Shown: piece by piece, positions 25,505-34,316 of the stretch
Layout of the letters: each line of letters opens with the position of its first letter
How positions within the stretch are numbered: the stretch's first letter is position 1
Source of the DNA: Desulfosporosinus sp. I2
Lineage (GTDB): Bacteria > Bacillota > Desulfitobacteriia > Desulfitobacteriales > Desulfitobacteriaceae
Reading direction: 5' to 3'
Assembly: GCF_000960765.1 (NCBI RefSeq)
Contig: NZ_JYNH01000013.1
Span: 1 to 60,803 of the forward strand
DNA length: 60,803 nt
The notes under the pieces: generated by a model
Told to the model about the DNA's origin: nothing
What the model saw: only the letters and a program-made list of their open reading frames with translations
The model's database searches: none
Translations under genes and position numbers: made by a program

Positions 25505-25545
25505 AAGCAAGGTCACTTACCAAAATAGACTAAGTGACCTTGCTT
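25505..25545 (-). terminator. Strong terminator between chaperone and tape measure
   Basis: On the minus strand a perfect 15-bp stem (AAGCAAGGTCACTTA with an 11-base loop) is followed by TTTTTT. It is the best terminator in the late region, although it sits inside the tail operon. The stop codon of the frameshifted chaperone extension (TGA) lies within its right arm, so ribosomes translating that extension would pass through the stem. Confidence 0.8.
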
Positions 25546-26069
25546 CCATTCTTCGGCTTTTTCTTCAAAGCTTAAGTTCATGCTGGCTGCCAGAAATATC
25601 GTCTCTTGACCTGATAAATTCAAAAGGTAGTCCAGAGTACAGCCCTTCTGCAAATAATAGTGCAGAAGGTACAGTCTCGGACTACCCTTTATTAGTTTTT
25701 TACTGCTTCGACGACACTGACAGAGTCTTTACCGTACCCCGCAAAGTCAACGATCTCTTTCGCGATGGAATCAATCTCCCCAGAATCCAGAATTTGATCG
25801 AGCACCTCGTACCCGGTGACTCCGTAGGCGGCTTGCAGGGCTGTGTCCTTGAAACTTGGCTCGGTTACACATTCATAAACCAAGAAGGAATTCCCCTCGC
25901 CCTCGCCAATCTCATAGGAGTCCAAGACGGTCGTGCGACTTGGCTTCGTGATGGTTACTGTTGCGTCCAAAGATTTCACATAGAGCTCTCTTGTTTCAGC
26001 TTTTTTTGCTTTGATCTTGTCAGCATTCGAGATCAACTCAGCGAGGGTTAGTTTTTTCTTTGCTTCCAT
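25513..26069 (-). CDS. Tail assembly chaperone, G and G-T forms (XkdN-like)
   Basis: ATG 26069 is chosen: 125 residues (ending at 25692) in the zero frame. The first part (KKKLTLAELISNADKIKAKK..) is XkdN-like. At the end the codons GTA-AAA-AAC-TAA contain A-AAA-AAC; slipping back one base gives an open extension of about 60 residues that ends at 25513 (KLIKGSPRLYLLHYYLQKG, then DYLLNLSGQETIFLAASMN). That extension is the typical T part of G/G-T tail chaperones. The G and G-T proteins bind the tape measure and guide tube polymerisation. The fusion would be 185 residues. Confidence 0.85.
25695..25701 (-). promoter_or_regulatory. A-AAA-AAC -1 slippery site
   Basis: The slippery heptamer in the zero frame ends at AAC, one codon before the TAA stop. 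Slippage moves ribosomes into the G-T extension. The strong hairpin at 25505-25545 is too far away (about 150 bases) to be the usual stimulator. Confidence 0.75.
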
Positions 26070-26088
26070 ATATCGATCAGTTTCCTTC

Positions 26089-26532
26089 CTATACAATGTC
26101 GATTGTGTCGATGAAGTCTGCATCGCTCGCTGTGAATCCGAATTTATAGTCCTCTTCTAACTTCTTCGCCTGTTCAAACTGAATTAGGGTCAACTCGTCG
26201 AACCATACGTTACCAATTGAAACCCGTTCAGATTGTTTGCCAATCGTGTCAGGATCTTTGAGCTTGCCGATGAGAGTGCTTCTTGGGTCCTCACCCTTTT
26301 TCCAGGCTTCGAGAATTTTCTTTTTCCCCCGGCTGAACACCTTTTTAACTTTGAGTGTTCCTTCGCCTTTAAGCCCGACCAGCTTGGAGTCCTCGTCCAT
26401 GCCGATAGTAACGGTTTCCCGGTTGGCTGTTACTTTAGCCTCAAAGGATTCTAGTTCAAAGACCAGCTCTCCATCCCACCATACTTGGCCCCATGTACCA
26501 TTGACTTGATTATTTCCTCTGATTTTCGCCAA
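26089..26532 (-). CDS. Phage tail tube protein (XkdM-like)
   Basis: This 147-residue protein starts at TTG behind GAGGGGGAC. It begins MAKIRGNNQVNGTWGQVWWDGE, the conserved start of the XkdM tail tube family, with the middle LVGLKGEGTLKVKKVFSRGKKKI and the end DFIDTIDIV. Tube protein polymerises inside the sheath. It lies directly after the sheath gene, as usual. Confidence 0.92.
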   Translation of the reverse strand: MAKIRGNNQVNGTWGQVWWDGELVFELESFEAKVTANRETVTIGMDEDSKLVGLKGEGTLKVKKVFSRGKKKILEAWKKGEDPRSTLIGKLKDPDTIGKQSERVSIGNVWFDELTLIQFEQAKKLEEDYKFGFTASDADFIDTIDIV

Positions 26533-26548
26533 GCAAAGTCCCCCTCTT

Positions 26549-27613
26549 TTATACGATTAACATCGAAAAGTCTAAGTCCTCCATGGCATCAAGAGGGCTT
26601 CCACTTGCTTTGATAAAGACCTTGCTCCCTGTGTTGTACTCTTTAATTTGAGCTGTTGTTAGCTTGCTGGTATCGAGTCCAGTTGATTGAAGATAGAGTT
26701 CCTGAGCATCCAAGTCAATCTCAGCCAGCGCTGTGAAATTCGGATCCAAGACTTCATCACTTTGGAGTCCTTTGAAATAAGCGTTCACGGCTGTCAAAAA
26801 CAACACTTTGTTGTCATAGAAGTTGTTGACCTGTCCGACATATTCAGAATCAAAGGTGTCTCGAATATCCTCGCGCATCAGATCGACTGCTTCCATGATC
26901 TTGATCTTTTTGAACTTGGCACCTTTGGCTATGGTTGTTGTGGTTAGACTGTTGATTCCTCGACCTACTTTAATGTGCTCTCCGTCATTGATTAAGATCA
27001 GCTTCCCTGCATCGATGTCGTCATCGGGTGTGGCTGTTTCTGTGATGCTTTCAACTTCGGGAAGAATGAAGTATGTTGAGCTTCGAGTGAATGGCAAACC
27101 TGCTAGAATACCTGCGATCCTAGCGCAATATTCAGCTGTCGTATAAAATTCTCCGCCTACAAGGATATTGTCTGTTGTGAAATTAATGATTCCTTCGTGG
27201 TCGGAGGAACTGTTAGGTAAGACTGCTTTAAACGTCTTTTTATCGGTATCCCTGCGTGCTTTAATCCAAGTGGAGATGGTGGCAACATCCCCTGTGATTA
27301 TGCCGGGTATAGCAAGGTAGTTCCACTTCTTATTGATGAGCCGCGCCAAGGATGCACTGTAATCGACCGCATCATCGGCCTCCCTTTCAACAATGACCTT
27401 TGTCGGAGTGCCAAGGAACGCTTTTTGGATATAATCGAGATTCACTGCCGTCCAATCCAGAGGATCGATTTGGGTAATGTCCGTATAGATTTTTGTGTCG
27501 AAGGTTACCTTCGTGGAGTCCTTCAAAATGAGCGCAACAATCCCTCTCGCACTTCGGGCGATGGCCGTTACCGCGAGTGTCTGAAACCTGATATTAATTT
27601 GAGGTAGTCCCAT
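26549..27613 (-). CDS. Phage tail sheath protein (XkdK-like)
   Basis: This 354-residue sheath protein has the opening MGLPQINIRFQTLAVTAIARSARGIVALIL and a middle GINSLTTTTIAKGAKFKKIKIMEAVDLMREDI, followed by a C-terminal MEDLDFSMLIV. This is the contractile sheath that shortens on infection and shows the phage is of the contractile-tail (PBSX, Myo) type. The length is near that of Bacillus XkdK homologues of this subgroup. Confidence 0.93.
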   Translation of the reverse strand: MGLPQINIRFQTLAVTAIARSARGIVALILKDSTKVTFDTKIYTDITQIDPLDWTAVNLDYIQKAFLGTPTKVIVEREADDAVDYSASLARLINKKWNYLAIPGIITGDVATISTWIKARRDTDKKTFKAVLPNSSSDHEGIINFTTDNILVGGEFYTTAEYCARIAGILAGLPFTRSSTYFILPEVESITETATPDDDIDAGKLILINDGEHIKVGRGINSLTTTTIAKGAKFKKIKIMEAVDLMREDIRDTFDSEYVGQVNNFYDNKVLFLTAVNAYFKGLQSDEVLDPNFTALAEIDLDAQELYLQSTGLDTSKLTTAQIKEYNTGSKVFIKASGSPLDAMEDLDFSMLIV

Positions 27614-27619
27614 GTTTGA

Positions 27620-28099
27620 CTACTCCTCCTTTAGTTCTAGTTCTTGCATTAACTCGACTGTTTCTTCGGTATAACCTAAGCTGTGGTCAGGCTCCGTCGA
27701 CATGACCCACTCGTCGTTAACTTCCACAACGTCAACATCATTTAAGAATTCCAATTCAAACTTAAATTGCAGGACGTTGTCAATGAGTTGATGCCGCTTG
27801 CTTTTTAGGGTAATGACCCGAGCCCCTATTTGTAGGACATTAAAGAACGCTGTGTTGAGTTGGTCTAACATTTTCAGGTTTGCTAAGTCAGTCTTTTCCT
27901 CTGAAAAGTAATGGATGTTTATGGACATTAGCTTCTCTTCGTAGTCGATCGAGGACGTGTCGCCGATGGGCAGCATTTGCACGAAAAATGCAGGCGGTTT
28001 AAACCCGCTTAGTTCCTCATTCGCCACCGTCCTGATCGTGCTTACCTTTTCCTTTAGGACATCGATCACTGATTTTTTTATATCAACAAATCCGATCAT
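27620..28099 (-). CDS. Tail terminator protein (DUF6838-like)
   Basis: This 159-residue protein with GFVDIKKSVIDVLKEKV, SGFKPPAFFVQMLP and a beta-helix centre (KTDLANLKMLDQLNTAFF) matches tail terminator proteins found between the HK97 gp10 gene and the sheath gene. It caps the tail tube for joining to the head. Its start overlaps the upstream stop by 4 bases (ATGA). Confidence 0.75.
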   Translation of the reverse strand: MIGFVDIKKSVIDVLKEKVSTIRTVANEELSGFKPPAFFVQMLPIGDTSSIDYEEKLMSINIHYFSEEKTDLANLKMLDQLNTAFFNVLQIGARVITLKSKRHQLIDNVLQFKFELEFLNDVDVVEVNDEWVMSTEPDHSLGYTEETVELMQELELKEE

Positions 28100-28509
28100 A
28101 GGTCTAATTCCTCCAAGGCTGTAGCAATGAAGGCACTTAGCTCACTTGCGAATTCGGCCTCTTTTTTTATAACCGCCTTTTCAAGCATATGGACCCCCGG
28201 ATAAAACCCAAACTCTCCGTATTGGTTGGTTATCCGGTGCCCATTTTCGTTTAAGTGTGAGAGGGGAGCGTTGTTTGTCACGGTTGATTCAACGAGATTA
28301 ACAGACGCTCGCCTCTTACCCTTGGTTGCTGTTTTCCAATGGGCTTTCGTGAATCCAGTATCGTCGGGTGTATCCCGTTTAGCTTGAGTCAATACATCAT
28401 TAACCTGTTTCCGCATAAATTTTTTAGCTTCATTCGGGAACTTCTCATTAATGACCCGCATTAAATCTCGTTCAAACTCCGTTAGCCCGTTTAGTTCAAA
28501 ACTACTCAT
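28096..28509 (-). CDS. HK97 gp10-like head-tail protein
   Basis: ATG 28509 follows AAGGTG and overlaps the upstream stop, giving 137 residues. The protein contains FERDLMRVINEKFPNEAKKFMRKQVN and APLSHLNENGH, typical of the HK97 gp10 family, followed by PGVHMLEKAVI. It joins the head closure ring and the tail. Confidence 0.85.
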   Translation of the reverse strand: MSSFELNGLTEFERDLMRVINEKFPNEAKKFMRKQVNDVLTQAKRDTPDDTGFTKAHWKTATKGKRRASVNLVESTVTNNAPLSHLNENGHRITNQYGEFGFYPGVHMLEKAVIKKEAEFASELSAFIATALEELDL

Positions 28510-28840
28510 TGTAGACACCTTCTTCTCTGAGGGTACAAAATAGGTGAGTTTCGATGTTCTGTTCTTTGTCGTTGACCACATGATTGATGTTGTAGTTTTT
28601 ACCTTTATAAACTACTCTCATGGTCGAATCGAGATCATTCCGATACCTTATAACGATCTTATGCACGACACTTCCGGTAGCCTTTCCGGCCTCTAGCTTT
28701 TGCTCCTTAACTCGGCTGGTTTCGAATTTGGCCCAGAGTTTAACATAGAGTTGCCAAAGCTTTACTTCCTCACCAACCTCATTCTCAAGTCTTACATAGT
28801 GTTGTATTTCCAGTCTGTTGCGTAATTCTCCAATGTTCAT
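28502..28840 (-). CDS. Head closure protein (SPP1 gp16-like)
   Basis: This 112-residue protein starts GELRNRLEIQHYVRLENEVGEE and contains KLWAKFETSRVKE, then HKIVIRYRNDLDSTMRVVYKGKNYNI, the usual pattern of head-closure (adaptor) proteins. It lies between the connector and gp10 genes. It overlaps both neighbours by a few bases. Confidence 0.85.
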   Translation of the reverse strand: MNIGELRNRLEIQHYVRLENEVGEEVKLWQLYVKLWAKFETSRVKEQKLEAGKATGSVVHKIVIRYRNDLDSTMRVVYKGKNYNINHVVNDKEQNIETHLFCTLREEGVYNE

Positions 28841-29418
28841 ACGTTTCTCACTCGTTCGAGACTTAATAAAGAGGTCACGGAAAACTCCAGTTCACGACTC
28901 ACTGAGCCAATTACGGCGGCTTCTCGATTTTCATACCAATACCCAATAAGTAATTTCATGGCCTGGATAACCTTAGCGGGAACACTCTCGGCAAGGTCTC
29001 CATAACCACAGGTATAATCTATGACGATGGCGTCTAAGGAAGTTGGCACAAACGATAGCCAAGATTTGCCGTATACGGGAGATAATCGTCCCAGTATTCC
29101 ACGGGTACTGTAGTGATAATCTACATGCTCCTGAAGCGTAACTTCCTCACCGATTGAAGATTTATATGTGACCCGATTAACCGTTTGTAGGTTCCCTCTC
29201 GGAAGTTCGATGACATAAGCTGGCCAGTAATCAAAGCTCAGTTGCCAAGTTTGTGTGATGTAGGCCCGATTTTGAAATGACTCACAATACTCCCGAGAGG
29301 CTGTTATTATGGCACTCAGGAAATTATCCTCTGTGGTATCGTCCACTCTGAGATAATCCTTTACTTCCTGAACCTCCAAAGGTTCAATGGCGGGTGGTGT
29401 GGTTAAAACTAAATTCAT
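28837..29418 (-). CDS. Head-tail connector protein (gp6-like)
   Basis: This 193-residue protein contains EVKDYLRVDDTTEDNFLSAIITASREYCESFQNRAYI and IVIDYTCGYGDLAESVPAKVIQAMKLLIGYWYENRE, clear signs of the phage gp6/connector family. It forms the adaptor ring below the portal. It is followed immediately by the head-closure gene. Confidence 0.92.
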   Translation of the reverse strand: MNLVLTTPPAIEPLEVQEVKDYLRVDDTTEDNFLSAIITASREYCESFQNRAYITQTWQLSFDYWPAYVIELPRGNLQTVNRVTYKSSIGEEVTLQEHVDYHYSTRGILGRLSPVYGKSWLSFVPTSLDAIVIDYTCGYGDLAESVPAKVIQAMKLLIGYWYENREAAVIGSVSRELEFSVTSLLSLERVRNV

Positions 29419-29480
29419 AGCACCCCCCTTTCAAGAAAAGGGAGACGACTAAGCGTCTCCGTGTTCATCAATAATGTAGC

Positions 29481-29930
29481 TTATCCCCCAAAACGCAAAT
29501 CACTATGAATATACTGAGCTGCGGTAATATTGGTCGGATCAGAGGCAGCAGTTTTTACTGTAATGCAGTCAAACCCGTTCGTAACGTCTAGTTGCGCAGG
29601 GTTAATCTGAAAGACCACCAATTTGTGCGCAAGGGTTGCCGAGGTGGAGTAGGCTACTGCATCCGTTTGTCGAACCAAGGAATCCGAGGCAGCGCAATCT
29701 TGGTCTGCCCAAATGGGAACGACATTTGTTAAGGCCTTGCTACCTGCTCCTTCGATATCGGTTGCCTGTTCAATCGTGATTTCGACGGGTTCTGCTGATG
29801 CTTGGTTAATATGGACCAGCACGTAGCACTTCCCCGAGTTACTCAAAGAGACATAAGTTCCGGTTATACCAGCTCCCGCTTGCGGGGAGATTGCCTCGAT
29901 TGGCTTATTTTTTTCAGGAATATAACTCAT
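29481..29930 (-). CDS. Probable head decoration protein
   Basis: This 149-residue beta-rich protein lies between the capsid and the connector. It starts with KNKPIEAISPQAGAGITGTYVSL and includes QATDIEGAGSKALTN and a final YIHSDLRFGG. The protein type and position (after the capsid and a homing nuclease) fit a head-decoration or capsid-accessory protein, but I do not recognise the family. Confidence 0.5.
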   Translation of the reverse strand: MSYIPEKNKPIEAISPQAGAGITGTYVSLSNSGKCYVLVHINQASAEPVEITIEQATDIEGAGSKALTNVVPIWADQDCAASDSLVRQTDAVAYSTSATLAHKLVVFQINPAQLDVTNGFDCITVKTAASDPTNITAAQYIHSDLRFGG

Positions 29931-29947
29931 GGTTTTGTACCTCCATA

Positions 29948-30619
29948 TTAATGATTTAACTGGTAATCTTTGTCGGTTAACGATTTAAGAATTGATTTTG
30001 CGCGGAGAGGGTCAACTATTTTGTTTGACTTACGAAGATTTTCCTCAGCCCATAATGGTTGGAGATTAGCTAAAGACCAACATACTTTAAAGCCTGGGTC
30101 GTCTGGATAAGAATAATTAAAGGCACTTCTCGGGACTATGTGATCAATATGCCATAGCCCCATATTGTTCCAAGACATACCCTCTTTAAAGAGGCTTTCC
30201 AAGTGCCACTTCAGGTCAGTTAAGGAATATCCAGCTAACGCTTCCCATTTTGAGCCGTTTTTATTTCCCTTAATGGAATACCACATTAAACTACCCATCC
30301 TGCCATTAACCTTTTTCATTGCAATCTCTTCTGGAGACCTTGTTTTAGCTCTGTGCTCTGCTTGACATAATTTAGAGCAATATTTTGTAGTTCTTGCCTT
30401 GTATCCCTGAACGACATATTCCATTTTGCAGTAACTACAAGTTACTTTTACGGACTTTCTTGTGCTTATGGCAGAACAGTGCTTTGAACAATACTTCCCT
30501 CCGCCGCGATTAAACTCAGCCCGGGGGACTTGAAACTCATTAGTACAGATAGGACATATTCTCTTTACTGGCCCACCACTCCAACTTGAACTTTTCTCGC
30601 CAGTCTGGTTTTTTGACAT
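29948..30619 (-). CDS. HNH endonuclease inserted between capsid and head genes
   Basis: This 223-residue protein has two zinc-binding CxxC..C..C pairs (CPICTNEF, CSKHC; CSYCKMEYV, CSKLC) and a C-terminal HNH core, WHIDHIVPRS, then WSLANLQPLWAEENLRKSNK. The gene interrupts the capsid module, the usual place for a free-standing homing endonuclease. The frame is open a further 135 bases upstream to the capsid stop and encodes another zinc finger (CSECDKPVW, CSKEC), but no start codon is seen there, and the ATG at 30619 has no ribosome binding site. The true start is therefore unclear. Confidence 0.8.
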   Translation of the reverse strand: MSKNQTGEKSSSWSGGPVKRICPICTNEFQVPRAEFNRGGGKYCSKHCSAISTRKSVKVTCSYCKMEYVVQGYKARTTKYCSKLCQAEHRAKTRSPEEIAMKKVNGRMGSLMWYSIKGNKNGSKWEALAGYSLTDLKWHLESLFKEGMSWNNMGLWHIDHIVPRSAFNYSYPDDPGFKVCWSLANLQPLWAEENLRKSNKIVDPLRAKSILKSLTDKDYQLNH

Positions 30620-30785
30620 CCATTCATAGTGACATTCTTTACTACAAAAATGTGTTTTCCTTGAGCTTCGAGATGGTCTTATCCAAACAGGTTTATCACA
30701 TTCTGAGCAAGTCGATTCATATCCTCCACGCCAATTTGAATTAGCGCTCCCTTTTCTAGACTTATATATTTGTGTGTTTATCTAC

Positions 30786-32063
30786 TTAAGCCCTCGAAGC
30801 CAAAGCTACGAACGGAGAAAGTGTGTTGGATCCACGAGAAGGAGTCAGTACCGAACCCCACACAGGTTGCCCATCAACTCTGTATATAAAGCGGAAGCAA
30901 TTCTCATCATACAAAAATCTAACATGAATGGACGATGCTGCACTGATTCCACCCTTATCGATGATAAGGTACTGGGACAAATCGGCAAGAATGATGTCGC
31001 CTGTTGTACCGAGAGTTTGGCATTGCTCCAAGGGAATGACAGGACGACCGTACAGGGTGCTGTAGGGAGAACCGGAAATACCACCCGCTGGCATATACAC
31101 CGGGATACCGCCTGTACCGACGGATAAAGCCATGGTGTAGAGTTGAGGTTCAATGTCCTGATTAATGAACCAAGCAGCGTTTTGACGGGATTTTCCCCAG
31201 CAACGGGACCACATGCCTACAATATTTTGAACGTTGACGGTCCCTGCAGTTTGACTACCCACCTTGGGAACGGTCACTAAGGACTTGCTGTTCATAAGGC
31301 CTAAAGGCATTCCAGCTCCTGTACCGTTTAAGATGGCATCGTCCATTTTGAAGCCGAACTCTTCTGCAAAGCCCTGACTGATGACCGATTCCAAGGCGGT
31401 AGCATCAAGCAGAAGTTCGTCCGTCGCATAACAAAGCCCAGTTAGTTTGTGGAGGTTGAGTTCCATCTGCCGAAACTTAGGTTTGCTGCCGATTAGTCCA
31501 TCGGCTTCTCCCTCCCAGTACGCTTGAATACCACCCCAACGTGAACCGTTCGCTCGACTGCTTTCGTCGATGGCATTGATTCTTAGTCCGGTTGAATTCG
31601 TACTGAGGGGCACTTTGTTACAACGACTGGCGAGCACGCCTGTCTCATAAGCACGCTTTAAGATTTCTTTGGAAAAATCTGTGTCCACCAAAAAACCACC
31701 GTCGCTACCCACGTTTTCATTCAAACCTGCAGCCGCTTTAATGGATAACCGATTGTCCATCGAGCCACCTGGTCTGGCGGCTTCGATCACTGCTCGGAGT
31801 TGTTCACCAAAGGAACCAAATTTTTCTACTTTGGCCTTAGGTTGGGCATACAACGGTGCATTAACTGGGGTATTTAAGTCGGCCTGACGCGCTTCGAGCT
31901 CCATAGCTGCTTTGATTGTGTTTTCCAAGTTAACAATTTCCGCTTGAAGAGTATCAAACCCAGCTTGTTGTTCTACGGTAAAGCCCGTTCCTGATGCCAT
32001 GGCTGCGTTTAAGAGTGTTTGCTGAGCATCGAGTTTTTGTTTAAGTAGTGCTTTAAAATCCAT
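30786..32063 (-). CDS. HK97-type major capsid protein
   Basis: In this 425-residue protein, residues 1-100 form a helical delta/scaffold domain (KQKLDAQQTLLNAAMASG..ELEARQAD). The HK97 fold follows from VGSDGGFLVDTDFSKEI, with MELNLHKLTGLCYATDELLLD, GSQTAGTVNVQNIVGMWSRCW and RFLYDENCFRFIYRVDGQPV. The ClpP-like protease beside it would remove the N-terminal domain during head maturation. Its start overlaps the protease stop by 11 bases; AGGAGGCG precedes the ATG. Confidence 0.95.
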   Translation of the reverse strand: MDFKALLKQKLDAQQTLLNAAMASGTGFTVEQQAGFDTLQAEIVNLENTIKAAMELEARQADLNTPVNAPLYAQPKAKVEKFGSFGEQLRAVIEAARPGGSMDNRLSIKAAAGLNENVGSDGGFLVDTDFSKEILKRAYETGVLASRCNKVPLSTNSTGLRINAIDESSRANGSRWGGIQAYWEGEADGLIGSKPKFRQMELNLHKLTGLCYATDELLLDATALESVISQGFAEEFGFKMDDAILNGTGAGMPLGLMNSKSLVTVPKVGSQTAGTVNVQNIVGMWSRCWGKSRQNAAWFINQDIEPQLYTMALSVGTGGIPVYMPAGGISGSPYSTLYGRPVIPLEQCQTLGTTGDIILADLSQYLIIDKGGISAASSIHVRFLYDENCFRFIYRVDGQPVWGSVLTPSRGSNTLSPFVALASRA

Positions 32064-33033
32064 GGTCTAATCGCCTCCTGTTTAAATTGAATTGGGCTTG
32101 ATATAGGTCAAACTCCAGCAGACTGAACTCATCGTCTGCACCCTTGCCGTCAGCTTCATCATCAGTTTCGTCGTTATCAAGTTGAGCCAGGACTTCAGTC
32201 AAGCTGTCCACGGCTTGCCTGATGAGTGCTTCGTTTGTGGAGGATATTGTTCGGCCTGCATTATGAACCTCGGGCAAATAATTAGGCAGTGGTTCAGCTA
32301 CTACGCTGACCACTGCCTGGTTGTTGGGTTTTTCATGAGGTTGATTGTTCGGTGGGTCGTTGACCGAAATATCTAATGCAGAACCGACCATCGCCTGATT
32401 TGGTGGGTTACGGAATCTGCTCAGATCAAAGGACAAACCATTCATGGTTAGGTAATCCTTGTTCATCGAAGCTGCAATTTGCTTAGTCTCTTCGAGCACA
32501 TCAGCAAAGCCCAATGCAACGGCTTCCTCAGCAGTGAGCCAGGTTTCAGCGTTGACCATTTCACTGATCTTTTGCGGCTCCATCCCTGTTTTTTCTTGGT
32601 AGGTTGTCAGGATGCTCTGGTCGATTTTGTCCATGTCATCAGCGAGTTTGCGGAGATCATTGGCGTTACCAATTGCCATAGTCCAGGCTTTATGAATCAT
32701 CATCATGGCATTTCTGGGCATATAAACAGTGTCGCCAGCCATTGCAATCACTGAGGCAATGCTGGCGGCTAGACCATCGATATAGACATTTTTCTGGGCT
32801 GGATGGCGCTTTAGCATGGAATAGATAGCAAGGCCTGCGAAAACATCCCCGCCGCCGCTGTTGATGTAGATGTTAAGAACTGAGATATCGCCGAGTCCCT
32901 TCAACTCCTGTGCAAACGTCATTGGTGTTACTTCATCTCCCCACCAAGTTGAGCTGGAGATGTCACCATAAAGCAAAAGCTCTCCAACATTCGGAGAGCC
33001 TGCCTTCGCTTTAAATTCCCAGAATTTTTTCAT
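32053..33033 (-). CDS. ClpP-like head maturation protease
   Basis: This 326-residue protein has a ClpP/S14 domain with catalytic S91 (GLAASIASVIAMAG) and H114 (MMIHKAW) and the third position in the TGMEPQKI region. The NSGGGDVFAGLAI motif is also present. Residues 205-326 are an acidic, disordered extension ending in a helix, probably for scaffold or substrate binding. It cleaves the capsid delta domain. It lies between portal and capsid. Confidence 0.93.
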   Translation of the reverse strand: MKKFWEFKAKAGSPNVGELLLYGDISSSTWWGDEVTPMTFAQELKGLGDISVLNIYINSGGGDVFAGLAIYSMLKRHPAQKNVYIDGLAASIASVIAMAGDTVYMPRNAMMMIHKAWTMAIGNANDLRKLADDMDKIDQSILTTYQEKTGMEPQKISEMVNAETWLTAEEAVALGFADVLEETKQIAASMNKDYLTMNGLSFDLSRFRNPPNQAMVGSALDISVNDPPNNQPHEKPNNQAVVSVVAEPLPNYLPEVHNAGRTISSTNEALIRQAVDSLTEVLAQLDNDETDDEADGKGADDEFSLLEFDLYQAQFNLNRRRLDHGF

Positions 33034-33039
33034 TCGTTA

Positions 33040-34299
33040 TCACCTCCCCGCCATAATAATCTTGTAGGTATCCTCTATCAAAGCATCACTCTCAGCTTGG
33101 CTGGCCTGTACCCCTGCTTCTTTGAAGTTCAAAGGCATCATGTAAATATCTCCATTTACTATCGGCGTCATATTTTCGAGCTTTCGGATATCGTTGACGG
33201 ATAACCAACCCCACTGCCTTCCAGCTGCATACGATGCTGCCCGACTTTGCATATCACCGCGCAAAAGGCTGTCGATTTTGAACTCAATATAAAACCCCGC
33301 TCGGCGCTCGAGTGGCGTTAAAAGCTGCATATTGATATTTTCTTCCCACCGTTTAAACCAAGGGAGCATGGTGTACATAACAAATTCCAGGCTCTGATGC
33401 TCAATGTTGTTGTTCGTTGCCCTATCAAGATTCTGTATTAAGTGAAGTGGGACTCGGTAGATCCGGGCTACATCCTCTAACTGAAACTTCTTGTTTTCAA
33501 TCAGTTGTGCGTCTGCTGGTTTGATCGACAGTTGACTGAACTTCGCTCCGCCTTCCAGGATGATGGGCTTCCCGGTATTCGCCAGACCCTGATAGCTTTT
33601 TGCAAAATCCTTTTTCAAACGTTCATAGGCTGTGTCCGCGAGAGCACCGGGATACTCAATTACTCCCGAGGAATTGGCCCCATTTTTATAGAAGTTAATA
33701 CCAAAGCGCTCATAGGATAACCCAAGGCGGATCGCCGACGAAACATATTCGATCGGAGACAACCCAACAACACCGTCCATACTCAGTCCAGCGACGTGAA
33801 AAACCTGATTCCTTGCTAAGTCCAGTTGGTTCGTCCCATCCCGGATCTTGTACACTAACCTGTTCGATGAGAAATCCCGGGTTATGGTTACTTTCGACCA
33901 GTCGTAGGGATATAACCCCACCAGATCGCCGTATTTATTGACTAACTTCTGACTAACGGTATTTCCGCCAAGGTTCAGAGAAACCATGCAGGTTTCTTTG
34001 AAATTGAATGGGGACATTTCTTCGTTGGGTTGATTATGAAGAATGTCGTAGACCGATAAATCATTTCTGGTTTCGCGGTCACCGTTTTCCTTCTTTCGAT
34101 AAAGCATCACCGGTGTACCAGCCAATGCCTCCGCGAGGACCCGTACACAAGCAAAAACAGCCGTGTATTTCATGGCTGTTTTGGAGTCCACTTGGCCTTG
34201 ATAGTTTGATTCGGGTATGTCATCACCGTTTAAGAAGCGTTGAATATAATCTTCAATGCCTTGGCCGAAGAAGAACTTGGCTCGTTGGAAAAATTTCAG
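33040..34299 (-). CDS. Phage portal protein (CTG start preferred)
   Basis: A reading frame of 419 residues begins at CTG 34299, eight bases after GGAGGT (34309-34314 on the minus strand). The added N-terminus reads KFFQRAKFFFGQGIEDYIQRF, as in portal proteins. An internal ATG at 34191 has no ribosome binding site. The body carries AVFACVRVLAEALAGTPVMLYRKKE, PYDWSKVTI, FGINFYKNGANSSGVIEYPG and ARIYRVPLHLIQ, all standard for HK97/SPP1-type portals. It forms the dodecameric DNA-entry ring. It is coupled to TerL by an 18-base gap. Confidence 0.93.
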   Translation of the reverse strand: MKFFQRAKFFFGQGIEDYIQRFLNGDDIPESNYQGQVDSKTAMKYTAVFACVRVLAEALAGTPVMLYRKKENGDRETRNDLSVYDILHNQPNEEMSPFNFKETCMVSLNLGGNTVSQKLVNKYGDLVGLYPYDWSKVTITRDFSSNRLVYKIRDGTNQLDLARNQVFHVAGLSMDGVVGLSPIEYVSSAIRLGLSYERFGINFYKNGANSSGVIEYPGALADTAYERLKKDFAKSYQGLANTGKPIILEGGAKFSQLSIKPADAQLIENKKFQLEDVARIYRVPLHLIQNLDRATNNNIEHQSLEFVMYTMLPWFKRWEENINMQLLTPLERRAGFYIEFKIDSLLRGDMQSRAASYAAGRQWGWLSVNDIRKLENMTPIVNGDIYMMPLNFKEAGVQASQAESDALIEDTYKIIMAGR

Positions 34300-34316
34300 T
34301 TGTCATCACCTCCTCA

